From an uncultured Muribaculaceae bacterium (GTDB lineage: Bacteria; Bacteroidota; Bacteroidia; Bacteroidales; Muribaculaceae): a stretch of 64,000 bases of DNA. The notes under the pieces were generated by a model. That model worked only from the letters and a program-made list of their open reading frames with translations. It was not told where the DNA came from and did no database searches. A program made the position numbers and the translations under genes. Below, piece after piece: positions 34,967 through 43,776 of this stretch. The DNA lies in contig CAJTQU010000005.1 of assembly GCA_910578665.1 (NCBI GenBank), positions 1-64,000 of the forward strand, written 5' to 3'. The first letter of the stretch is position 1. Every line of letters starts with the position of its first letter.

Positions 34967-36640
34967 ATGAATAAAATATACCGCACCGTGCTCGGAGCAG
35001 GAGCTGCAGCGCTACTGCTGATGCCGGGCCTGCTTTCCGAAGCCGCCCCAAAGAAAAGCCATGACAACGCCGTGGCTCGAAACCTCAACACATTCAATTC
35101 TATAGTGCGGCAGCTGGAGGCCAATTATGTAGACACCATACCGGTGGAACGGGCCTTTGAGACCGCCATCGGGGGACTATTGTCGGAAATCGACCCGTAC
35201 ACCGAATATTATACAGCGGCCCAGCGTGAAAATTTCAAGACCATGACCACCGGCGAATACGGGGGCATAGGCTCTTATATAATGGAGCGGGACAGCTCGG
35301 TATATTTCTCAGGCCCGTACGAAGGCTCGCCGGCGGCACGCGCCGGCATACGCAGCGGCGACCGCATAGTGCGTATTGACACTACCGATGTTTCAAAAGC
35401 GCGTTCCGCCACGGTGTCAAAACTGCTGAAAGGTGTGGCCGGCACCCCGGTCACAGTCCGGGTAATACGTCCGTGGGCGGCCGACTCAGTGCTCACATTC
35501 ACTATGGAGCGTGAGAAACTAAACCTGCCTTCAGTACCATATTACGGTATCACGCAGGGCGATATGGGCTATATCAGGCTCACGTCTTTCATGGAAAAAT
35601 CTCCACAAGAGGTAAAACGAGCCCTTGAGGAATTTAAAGCAAATCCTGCAATCAAGGGTGTAATACTCGATTTGCGCGGCAACGGCGGCGGACTGCTGGA
35701 GGGAGCAGTCGAGATCGTAAACTTCTTTGTCCCTAAAGGCACCGAGGTTCTGCGCACCAAAGGACGCGACGGCAAAGAGCTAAAAATATACAAAACAACC
35801 AAACAGCCCATCATGCCGGACATGCCTCTGGCCATACTCATAGACGGTGCTTCCGCCTCGGCATCCGAAATCACGGCAGGCGCCATGCAGGACATGGACC
35901 GCGCCGTGCTGCTTGGCAGCCGCTCTTTCGGCAAAGGCCTGGTACAGAGCACTTATCCCCTGCCCTCAGACGGTATGCTAAAAATCACCACTGCAAAATA
36001 CTATATCCCGTCCGGACGCCTCATACAGGCGCTCGACTATTCGCGCCGAAACCCCGACGGCACTGTGGCTGCAACACCCGATTCGCTCTGCCACTCGTTC
36101 AAGACACTCCACGGCCGCGAAGTGCGTGACGGCGGCGGTCTGCAGCCTGACATAAAGATAGACTGGGGCAAACCCTCGCGCCTGGTCTATAACCTGGTGC
36201 GTGACAACTGGATTTTCGACTACGGCACACGCTATGCCGCCACACACGACTCGGTGGCCGTGCCTTCTGAGTTTGAAATCACTGACGAGATATATGATGA
36301 TTTCAAAAAAAGCATCGACCCGGCACGCCTGAAGTATGACAAAGTGTGTGAAGACATGCTCAAATCGCTGGAAAAGACTGCCGAGATAGAGGGATATATG
36401 AACGACAGCACGCGCGCCGAATTTGACGTGATGCGCAAGCTGCTCACCCACAATCTGGAGCAGGATCTGGACACGCACCGCAAAGATATAAGCCGCTATC
36501 TTGCCACCGATATACTTGGCCGCTACTATTACAACCGGGGCGAAATAATCCACGATATAAAGACTGACGAAGCCGTAGTGAAGGCTGCCGCCGTGCTCCG
36601 CGACAAAAAGGAGCGTGAGAAACTGGGAATAAAGCCATGA
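34967..36640 (+). CDS. S41 family C-terminal processing peptidase
   Basis: 557 aa from the ATG at 34967 (MNKIYRTVLGAGAAALLL, a signal peptide). A frame in the same register begins at 34772 but overlaps nadB. PDZ domain at about 80-165 (SPAARAGIRSGDRIVRID), then the catalytic core with Ser in SASASEITAGAM and Lys in SFGKGLVQS. The tail after residue 400 is helical and family-specific. It works in the periplasm on C-termini of substrate proteins. 14 nt after nadB; overlaps mfd by 4 nt. Confidence 0.92.
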   Translation: MNKIYRTVLGAGAAALLLMPGLLSEAAPKKSHDNAVARNLNTFNSIVRQLEANYVDTIPVERAFETAIGGLLSEIDPYTEYYTAAQRENFKTMTTGEYGGIGSYIMERDSSVYFSGPYEGSPAARAGIRSGDRIVRIDTTDVSKARSATVSKLLKGVAGTPVTVRVIRPWAADSVLTFTMEREKLNLPSVPYYGITQGDMGYIRLTSFMEKSPQEVKRALEEFKANPAIKGVILDLRGNGGGLLEGAVEIVNFFVPKGTEVLRTKGRDGKELKIYKTTKQPIMPDMPLAILIDGASASASEITAGAMQDMDRAVLLGSRSFGKGLVQSTYPLPSDGMLKITTAKYYIPSGRLIQALDYSRRNPDGTVAATPDSLCHSFKTLHGREVRDGGGLQPDIKIDWGKPSRLVYNLVRDNWIFDYGTRYAATHDSVAVPSEFEITDEIYDDFKKSIDPARLKYDKVCEDMLKSLEKTAEIEGYMNDSTRAEFDVMRKLLTHNLEQDLDTHRKDISRYLATDILGRYYYNRGEIIHDIKTDEAVVKAAAVLRDKKEREKLGIKP

Positions 36641-39600
36641 TGGAACTCACGGAGCTTTGCTCGCTGTTTACTGATGGTGCACGGGCCAAAGCGCTGAAAA
36701 GCCTTATATCTGACCGCAAGTCACGCCGGTTTGCCCTCACAGGGCTGGCCGGATCGGCACCTGCCATGCTGTTTGCCTCGCTCCATTCGGGCAAGAGGCC
36801 CGTGCTTGTGGCTGCCGATGATCCCGACGCGGCAGGATACCTTTACCACGATCTCTGCCAGATACTGGGCCAGGACAAGGTCTCCATACTCCCGTCAGGA
36901 TACAAACGAGACATTAGATACGGCCAGCCCGACCCTCCGCAACAGATATTGCGTACAGAGGCCCTGGGCGCAGTATCATCCTTGTCGGCCAGATTCATAG
37001 TGAGTTGCCCGGAAGGACTTGCCGAAACCGTGCCGGCCCCCTCGCGCCTGGAAGAAGCCTCACTGCTGCTGCGCAAGGGTGGCAGGATGCGCATGAGCGA
37101 CGCCGTTGACAGGCTGGTGCAGCTGGGATTCGTACGCACTGACTATGTCTACGAGCCAGGGCAGTACTCACGCCGCGGATCAATCCTCGATGTGTTTTCT
37201 TTCTCCCACGAGCTGCCATACCGCATAGACTTCTTTGACGACGAGATCGACTCTGTGCGCACATTCAACGTAGAGACCCAGCTTAGCGAGGAACAGACCG
37301 ATTCTGCCGGCATAGTGGGCGGAATGCACGAAGATACAGGCAGCGAGGTGTCATTTCTGGAATATCTTGACAAGGACAGCATAATACTGTGCCGCGACAC
37401 TGACTGGCTGCTGTCACGGGTCAGAGAAATCGCCGCAGGAGAAATATCGGCCGCTGTAATAGAGAGCGGCGAGGGTGACACCGACGCCATGAGCCACACC
37501 GTGGACGCCGACAGGTTTGCCGCCAGGCTGGAAAGCCTGCGCATAGGCCTGTACGGCACCTCTCCCAGAACCGGAGAGGGCACTGACCGCATAGATTTCG
37601 ACTGCACGCCGCAGGCTCTTTACCACAAGAACTTCGACATAATCTCGAAGTCGTTCACACAGCTAATAGACAACGGCTATAGTCTGTATATACTTTCTGA
37701 TTCGGCCGCGCAGTGCGAACGTCTGAAAGCCATCTTTGCCGAACGCGGCGACAACATTCCGTTCACACCCGTGGCACGCACACTGCACGAGGGATTCACC
37801 GACCATGCGTCCCGGCGCTGCTTCTTCACCGACCACCAGATCTTCGACCGTTTCCATAAATACAATCTGCGCTCCGAACGCGCACGCGGCGGCAAACTGG
37901 CCCTGTCGCTAAAAGAACTGGGCCAGATCGAGGCCGGCGACTACATAGTGCATATCGACCACGGCGTAGGACGGTTCGGCGGACTGGTACGTACCGACGT
38001 GGCAGGCAGGCCGCAGGAAATGATAAAGCTAGTCTATGCCGGCGACGACATCATATTCTGCTCCATACACGCCCTGCACAAACTGTCCAAATACCGTGGC
38101 AAAGAGGGTGTGCCTCCCAAGATAAACAAACTTGGAACAGGCGCGTGGAACCGTATCAAGGAGCGCACCAAGACCAAGATGAAAGATATAGCGCGCGACC
38201 TGATACGCCTCTATGCCGCGCGCCGGGAAGAAAAGGGTTTTGCCTATTCTCCCGATTCCTACCTGCAACACGAACTGGAAGCCTCTTTCATATACGAAGA
38301 CACCCCCGACCAGGTCACGGCCACGGCAGCCGTAAAGGCCGATATGGAAAGTGCGCGTCCCATGGACAGGCTCATATGCGGAGATGTCGGTTTCGGCAAG
38401 ACAGAAATAGCCATCCGCGCCGCTTTCAAGGCTGCCGCCGACGGCAAGCAGACAGCCGTGCTGGTGCCCACAACGGTGCTGGCCATGCAGCATTACCACA
38501 CTTTCCGTGACCGTCTGCGCGACCTGCCCGTGCGTGTCGACTTCCTTTCCCGTGCCCGCAAGCCCAAAGAGGTAAAGCAGATTCTGGCCGACCTGGCCGA
38601 GGGAAAAATCGATATCCTTATAGGAACTCACAAAATTATAGGCAAGGGGGTGTCATTTAAAGACCTCGGCCTGCTCGTGATAGACGAGGAACAGAAATTC
38701 GGTGTCTCCGTAAAAGAAAAACTCAAGCAGCTAAAAGTAAACGTGGACACGCTCACTATGAGCGCCACGCCGATACCGCGCACACTGCAATTCTCGCTCA
38801 TGGGGGCACGCGACCTGAGCAATCTCACCACGCCGCCGGCCAACCGGCACCCCATTCTCACCACCGTATCTGTAATGGACGACAGCCTGGTGGGCGAGGC
38901 CGTAAGCTTCGAGACAAGCCGCGGCGGACAGGTCTTCTTCATATGCAACCGCATAGAACAGCTTCCAGGCATGGAGGCCATGATACGCCGGCTGGTGCCG
39001 GGTGTGCGCGTTGTGACAGCGCACGGCCAGATGCCTCCCGAGAAACTCGAACAGGCCATAGTAGACTTCGCCGACCATAACTACGATGTATTGCTGTCAA
39101 CCACGATTGTAGAAAGCGGCATAGACATGCCTAATGTGAACACCATAATAGTTGCCGACGCGCAGAATTTCGGTCTTTCCGAACTGCACCAGCTGCGTGG
39201 CCGCGTGGGGAGGTCTGCACGCAAAGCATTCGCCTATCTCCTGACACCGCCCGGCAAGACCCTCACGACTGTGGCACGGCGCCGACTACAGGCTATAGAA
39301 AGCTTCTCCGATCTCGGAGCCGGCATACACATCGCCATGCAGGATCTGGACATCAGGGGCGCCGGCAACCTGCTAGGCGCCGAGCAGAGCGGCTTTATAG
39401 CAGACCTGGGCTACGAAACTTATCAGAAAATACTCAAAGAGTCTGTCACAGAGCTTAAAACAGAAGAATTCGCCGACACATTCACCGACGAGCACGGCGG
39501 ACAGACCGAAGAATTTGTGGCCGACTGCGTGATAGAGTCCGACCTCGAGCTGCGTCTACCTCCGGAATATGTGCCACAGGAGGGCGAGCGCATCAGTCTC

Positions 39601-39981
39601 TACCAGGAACTGGACAACATGACCGCGCAAGAGGAAATAGAGGGATTCCGCACAAGGCTCCTAGACCGCTTCGGACCGCTTCCCTCTGTCACCGAAGAAC
39701 TGTTGCGCATCGTGCCGCTGCGTTCCGCGGCAAAACAGCTCGGCATCGAGAAACTGTTTCTCAAGCAAGGCAACATGTATCTTTACTTTGTGGGAGAAGA
39801 CAACAAGGCGTACTACCAGAGCCCGGCATTCGGCCGTGTGCTGCAATACATGCAGCTAAATATGAGACGGTGCGAACTGCGCCAGAAAAACGGAAAAAAC
39901 TCCCTGCTGGTCAAAAATGTCACAAGCGCCACCCAGGCTCTAGATATAATAGGCACCATACGCACCCTTCCTTCAATGTGA
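36637..39981 (+). CDS. mfd: Transcription-repair coupling factor Mfd
   Basis: 1114 aa, as usual. It removes stalled RNA polymerase from damaged DNA and recruits UvrA. UvrB-like N-terminal region, CarD-like RNA polymerase-interacting domain at about 430-500 (YIVHIDHGVGRFGGL), helicase Walker A GDVGFGKTE and DEEQ box, helicase motif VI QLRGRVGRS, and a C-terminal TRCF domain. Last gene of the nadB unit, coupled through the ATGA overlap. Confidence 0.97.
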   Translation: MMELTELCSLFTDGARAKALKSLISDRKSRRFALTGLAGSAPAMLFASLHSGKRPVLVAADDPDAAGYLYHDLCQILGQDKVSILPSGYKRDIRYGQPDPPQQILRTEALGAVSSLSARFIVSCPEGLAETVPAPSRLEEASLLLRKGGRMRMSDAVDRLVQLGFVRTDYVYEPGQYSRRGSILDVFSFSHELPYRIDFFDDEIDSVRTFNVETQLSEEQTDSAGIVGGMHEDTGSEVSFLEYLDKDSIILCRDTDWLLSRVREIAAGEISAAVIESGEGDTDAMSHTVDADRFAARLESLRIGLYGTSPRTGEGTDRIDFDCTPQALYHKNFDIISKSFTQLIDNGYSLYILSDSAAQCERLKAIFAERGDNIPFTPVARTLHEGFTDHASRRCFFTDHQIFDRFHKYNLRSERARGGKLALSLKELGQIEAGDYIVHIDHGVGRFGGLVRTDVAGRPQEMIKLVYAGDDIIFCSIHALHKLSKYRGKEGVPPKINKLGTGAWNRIKERTKTKMKDIARDLIRLYAARREEKGFAYSPDSYLQHELEASFIYEDTPDQVTATAAVKADMESARPMDRLICGDVGFGKTEIAIRAAFKAAADGKQTAVLVPTTVLAMQHYHTFRDRLRDLPVRVDFLSRARKPKEVKQILADLAEGKIDILIGTHKIIGKGVSFKDLGLLVIDEEQKFGVSVKEKLKQLKVNVDTLTMSATPIPRTLQFSLMGARDLSNLTTPPANRHPILTTVSVMDDSLVGEAVSFETSRGGQVFFICNRIEQLPGMEAMIRRLVPGVRVVTAHGQMPPEKLEQAIVDFADHNYDVLLSTTIVESGIDMPNVNTIIVADAQNFGLSELHQLRGRVGRSARKAFAYLLTPPGKTLTTVARRRLQAIESFSDLGAGIHIAMQDLDIRGAGNLLGAEQSGFIADLGYETYQKILKESVTELKTEEFADTFTDEHGGQTEEFVADCVIESDLELRLPPEYVPQEGERISLYQELDNMTAQEEIEGFRTRLLDRFGPLPSVTEELLRIVPLRSAAKQLGIEKLFLKQGNMYLYFVGEDNKAYYQSPAFGRVLQYMQLNMRRCELRQKNGKNSLLVKNVTSATQALDIIGTIRTLPSM

Positions 39982-39999
39982 AACCGCGACACTTTATAC

Positions 40000-40042
40000 A
40001 CGTTTATGCGCCGTAGTCTGGCAGACTACGGCGCATAAACGT
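40000..40042. terminator. Bidirectional terminator after mfd
   Basis: Two 20-nt perfect arms (beginning ACGTTTATGCGCC) with a 3-nt loop, between convergent mfd and the B12-controlled gene. Confidence 0.8.
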
Positions 40043-40068
40043 TATCAGTACAGATACCCCGGAACTGC

Positions 40069-41238
40069 TTATTTCATAAATTTGAGAGTGCGGCTGCCGG
40101 CACGCAGCACATACATCCCTTTAGGCAGTGTCTCCACTCCTATCATGTTATGACCATTATGCAGCATGCCTCTCGCGGCAAGACATCCGGACACAGTATA
40201 TATATCATACGGCATTGTGCCGGCAGATGTGCGGACATGCAGCACAGAGCTGTCGCAGTAAATAACGGCCAGCAACTCCGTGTCAGCAGCCGCTCCTGCC
40301 ACACTGCCGGTATCGGGATGCAGGTCTTCGGCACCCGACACCTCGGTCGACGATTCTCCCAGCCATCCGCAATACTGGTTGACCCCGGTATATACTTTCA
40401 CAAAATCAATTTTATCAAGCATAACCGGATTGCCGTCTTCATCCACCGCCCATTCTATATTGAAACCCCTATCCTCGTTATTAGGCAGATTGTCGGCATA
40501 TCCCCAGTCATAAAACGTCAGCACGAAATAAGTACCGTTGCCACTCGTCTCGATATAATTATCGGCCAGTCTGGCTCCGCTGAAACGCATGGAAGCCTCC
40601 GTCACCCATCCGGGCCAGTATGACTGCGTGTGCTGCTTGTTGCGCATCACATAACCCTCGGGAGCAGCCTCGTCATTTGACGTCCAGCGTATGTAGGTAC
40701 GGTCGGTTATAAAAGAATAGTCCGGGTCTGGATCTGCCACATGTCCGTCACCAGGGGCATAATACGTCATCTGGTAACCATGCATGGTCGATGGTTTGGA
40801 ATATTCGCTTCCGGCAAGCTCATACCACGGGTCGTCAGGCAGACCGTTGCCGTTTGTATCGGCCGACACCATCACTATACCGGGCTCGCTGCTGCCGCCG
40901 CGATTGTCACGGTCGGAAATATAGGCATTGCCATAGATTTTAAAATCATAGACACCCGGCACGTTGACCACAGGATGGTCGAAACCAAACACTACGTAGC
41001 CGCCATAAGCCCCCAGGGTAATCATGCCGGGCATACGGTCGCCGCACAACTCATCGGCCGCTTTCGACAGCATATCCTCATAAGTGTCACCCTCGGTATA
41101 CTCGGGTAGCTCGTTGACAAACTGCCCCGGTGCCGGACAATATTCAAATACAGTGTGGATGTAGGGCGAATTGCCTGCTCCGAACAGTGGCAGAGCAGCC
41201 GTGGCAAACAGGGCCGCGGAATAAAAGATGTATCTCAT
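40069..41238 (-). CDS. Secreted protein with T9SS-type C-terminus, under B12 riboswitch
   Basis: 389 aa. Signal peptide (MRYIFYSAALFATAALPLFG), then a domain with GGYVVFGFDHPVVNVPGVYD and DTNGNGLPDDPWYELAGSEY, typical of surface proteins often found with B12 transport genes in Bacteroidota. The C-terminus (YDIYTVSGCLAARG, then LPKGMYVLRAGSRTLKFMK) resembles a type A sorting domain. A cobalamin riboswitch lies in its leader, so it should be made when B12 is scarce. Role in cobamide capture is inference; no TonB receptor or BtuCDF gene is adjacent. It is the only gene of its unit. Confidence 0.75.
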   Translation of the reverse strand: MRYIFYSAALFATAALPLFGAGNSPYIHTVFEYCPAPGQFVNELPEYTEGDTYEDMLSKAADELCGDRMPGMITLGAYGGYVVFGFDHPVVNVPGVYDFKIYGNAYISDRDNRGGSSEPGIVMVSADTNGNGLPDDPWYELAGSEYSKPSTMHGYQMTYYAPGDGHVADPDPDYSFITDRTYIRWTSNDEAAPEGYVMRNKQHTQSYWPGWVTEASMRFSGARLADNYIETSGNGTYFVLTFYDWGYADNLPNNEDRGFNIEWAVDEDGNPVMLDKIDFVKVYTGVNQYCGWLGESSTEVSGAEDLHPDTGSVAGAAADTELLAVIYCDSSVLHVRTSAGTMPYDIYTVSGCLAARGMLHNGHNMIGVETLPKGMYVLRAGSRTLKFMK

Positions 41239-41369
41239 ATCGTAACTTTTTTACCAGCTTACAGGCATGATGCCCCGGCCAAGATTACGCACAGCAGAAT
41301 CGACTGCTGACGGATACAGCTCTGAAGTCTTCATAGACGCCTCCGCTTAATTCCTCGTAAGCTTTTACC

Positions 41370-41540
41370 GGGCTGAGACACGGCAGGTCTTCTGACTTAT
41401 CCCCTGTTGTCTCCGGCCTTCTCGGCGTCAGCACGCCAATGGCTTGTCGGAGACCGTCATAAGAGAAATACAGCAGCGGGTCTGTCCGGGATTCGCACCC
41501 GGTTCCCTGTTACGCGGCATAGGCCGCACCATGTTTCACG
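41370..41540 (-). ncRNA. Cobalamin riboswitch (class I-like)
   Basis: On the minus strand the order is: GGGAACCGGGTGCGAATCCCGGACAG-type core (about 41483-41508), GCCATTGG (near 41430-41444), and the B12 box AGTCAGAAGACCTGCC at 41382-41397, followed by GTGTCTCAGCCCGG. Spacing and boxes match the adenosylcobalamin riboswitch family. It lies in the leader of the gene at 40069-41238. The region between the B12 box and the ATG (41239-41369) has no evident T-run terminator, so control is probably at translation. Confidence 0.9.
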
Positions 41541-41544
41541 GGCG

Positions 41545-41575
41545 CAAAGATACAGCTTTTTTACTTACCGTACAA
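41545..41575 (-). promoter_or_regulatory. Promoter of the riboswitch transcript
   Basis: Minus-strand TTG (41573-41575), 20-nt spacer, TATCTTTG (41545-41552); transcription would begin near 41540, right before the riboswitch. Confidence 0.78.
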
Positions 41576-41627
41576 CATTTCGATGTTTTTAACACTTGAA
41601 GCCAAGACATAACTTGCGAGCCTGGCA

Positions 41628-42437
41628 TCAGCGTCTGCGGAAAGAGGCGGCTATGAAGAATAATACGAGCAAAAGCACTATTGTGGCAGAGGCCGGCACC
41701 CCTATAAAGTAAGAGACAAACAAGCCCCCTATGCCGCCGGCCAGCGATATAGCCACAGAGGCCGTTATGAGCGATCCGAAGCGGCGGAAGCGTGTCTCGG
41801 CTATCATCTGCGGCAGTGACAGCAGGCTCATAAGCAGCATTATGCCCACCAGCCTTATGGTGAGCACTATGGCCACGGCGACCATCACGGTCATCGCATA
41901 GTTCACAAAGCGCACGGGCAGCCTGCGCACCCGTGAGAAATCAGGATCGAAAGCCACGGCCACTATAACGCGGTAAAAGATAAGAAATACCGCCGACAAC
42001 ACTACGGTGAAACCTAGAAACCACCACAGGTCGGCGGTAGTGACTGTGAGCACGTTGCCGAACAGGAACGAATTTAACTCTGGCACATAGCCCTCGGTCA
42101 TAAATATGAAAAGTATACCCAGCGCCATGCCCACGGCCCACACAACGGCTATAGCCGAGTCGGAACGCACACGGCTGCGCGAGCTAAGCCATTCCACACC
42201 GAGACTGCCGGCCATTGCCGACAACGCGGCCATGGCCACGGGGCTGACACCCAGCCAGTAACCCAGACCAAGGCCTCCGAAACAGGCATGGGTTATACCG
42301 CCTGAAAGAAACACCATGCGGCGGCTCATGATATAGACGCCTATTATGGCCACTGCCACAGAGATTATGGCCACTCCGGCCAATGCACGCAGAAAAAAAG
42401 GATATGTGAGTATTTCCATAAGTTTGCCAGTTACCAT
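41628..42437 (-). CDS. Metal ABC transporter permease (ZnuB/MntB type)
   Basis: 269 aa with 7-8 hydrophobic helices. The motif HACFGGLGLGYWLGVSP after helix 2 and the ABC-3 family fold identify it. It would import zinc, manganese or iron across the inner membrane. Neither the ATPase nor the binding protein is next to it, so it is an orphan permease. Start could also be 42419 (MEILTYPF). It follows aroA by 42 nt. Confidence 0.88.
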   Translation of the reverse strand: MVTGKLMEILTYPFFLRALAGVAIISVAVAIIGVYIMSRRMVFLSGGITHACFGGLGLGYWLGVSPVAMAALSAMAGSLGVEWLSSRSRVRSDSAIAVVWAVGMALGILFIFMTEGYVPELNSFLFGNVLTVTTADLWWFLGFTVVLSAVFLIFYRVIVAVAFDPDFSRVRRLPVRFVNYAMTVMVAVAIVLTIRLVGIMLLMSLLSLPQMIAETRFRRFGSLITASVAISLAGGIGGLFVSYFIGVPASATIVLLLVLFFIAASFRRR

Positions 42438-42479
42438 TACCGGCCCACAGGCCGGAGTATTTTTAGTCCTAAATACAGT

Positions 42480-43766
42480 CTATGTCACACATGTTTTCAG
42501 TCCCAGCAGGGCCATCTCCCTCCAGAAACCCGGAAATGATTTGTTTACCGACACGGGATCTTCGATAGCAAGGCCGGGCAGCCTCACGGCAGCCACGGCA
42601 AACGCCATGGCCATGCGGTGGTCGGAATAGACAGGCAGAGGGACATCCGGCGCCGACAATATTCCCGGCTCGGCATCCAGACTGTCATCACCGGCCGCCG
42701 CCCTGATACCGAGCATTCCTAAGTTGGCCGCCAACGCCTTAAGCCTGTCACACTCTTTGACGCGCAGATGTGACACCCCTGTGATCCTGACACGAATGCC
42801 GAGCATGGCGCATGTCACCACCAGGGCAGGCACAAGGTCCGGGGTAGAACGCATGTCGCACGCCACACTAGTTGCAGATGGCACACAAGGCTCGAGCAGT
42901 ATATGGTCTCCTGCCTGTGTGGAACGCACGCCCAGTGGCAAAAACAACGACACACAGCGGCTGTCACCCTGCAGCGAACCTCCGCGCAAACCACGTACCA
43001 GAACCGGACGGCGTGACAAAGCCACATATTCATAAATATATGACGCAGAACTCCAGTCTGCCTCGGCCAGTTCCGGCCCCGGCGGCACAGGACGGCCGGT
43101 TGACACGCTAAGCTCTCCCGTATTCATAGAAAACCGGGCCTGAATCCCACAAGCAGCGAGCAGGCGCGCCGTCATATCGATATACGGAGCCGACACAACC
43201 GGAGGCAGCAAGCGCAGTTTAAGCCCGGAAGGCATACAGAATGCCGGCAGCATCAACGCGGTGAAAAACTGCGAACTTACGCCGCCCGCCACCTCCTCGA
43301 CACGAGCCGTGCCGACTGGGGCGCGGCCGGAAATATGTATCAGCCCATCCTCTTCCTCCACGGTGCCGGCGCCTAAAAGAGCCAGCATCTCCGGCAGCGG
43401 ATGCAGAGGCCTGCGGGCAAGTCCGTCACTCTGGCGCAATACAACACGAGCTTCCGGCATACAGGCAAACCAGGCTGCCAGAAGACGTTTTGCCGTACCA
43501 GAAGCCCTTATGTCTATTTCGCCCGACGGGGGGACATACCGGCCGCCGTGCATAGCCATGAACACCATTTGCGCGGCTTCCGACATGACCTCCAGGTCAT
43601 CGCATAACGGCGCTGCGCCACCCGTCAGTCGCACAGGCGGCACCCCGGCCGCCGCGCCTATAAGCAGCAGGCGCGCCATCACACTCTTGGACGGCGGCAT
43701 CTCCACCGCCGGAATGTCTTCGTTGCTCGGGGCCTCATACACCAGCCTGTATATCTCTTCCGCCAT
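42480..43766 (-). CDS. aroA: 3-phosphoshikimate 1-carboxyvinyltransferase (EPSP synthase)
   Basis: 428 aa from the ATG at 43766 (MAEEIYRLVYEAP). A longer frame to 43844 would overlap the porZ-like gene's end. Expected motifs: PPSKSVMARLLLIGAA with the PEP-binding Lys, ASGTAKRLLAAW, GGVSSQFFTALML, SDHRMAMAFAVAA and NKSFPGFW. Sixth step of the shikimate pathway, cytosolic. It sits between the porZ-like gene (10 nt) and the permease, an unusual grouping. Confidence 0.93.
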   Translation of the reverse strand: MAEEIYRLVYEAPSNEDIPAVEMPPSKSVMARLLLIGAAAGVPPVRLTGGAAPLCDDLEVMSEAAQMVFMAMHGGRYVPPSGEIDIRASGTAKRLLAAWFACMPEARVVLRQSDGLARRPLHPLPEMLALLGAGTVEEEDGLIHISGRAPVGTARVEEVAGGVSSQFFTALMLPAFCMPSGLKLRLLPPVVSAPYIDMTARLLAACGIQARFSMNTGELSVSTGRPVPPGPELAEADWSSASYIYEYVALSRRPVLVRGLRGGSLQGDSRCVSLFLPLGVRSTQAGDHILLEPCVPSATSVACDMRSTPDLVPALVVTCAMLGIRVRITGVSHLRVKECDRLKALAANLGMLGIRAAAGDDSLDAEPGILSAPDVPLPVYSDHRMAMAFAVAAVRLPGLAIEDPVSVNKSFPGFWREMALLGLKTCVT

Positions 43767-43776
43767 AGTCTTACCC

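Noticed and set aside
41407..41592. 61-codon plus-strand frame
   Set aside because: Lies on the opposite strand of the cobalamin riboswitch and its promoter.
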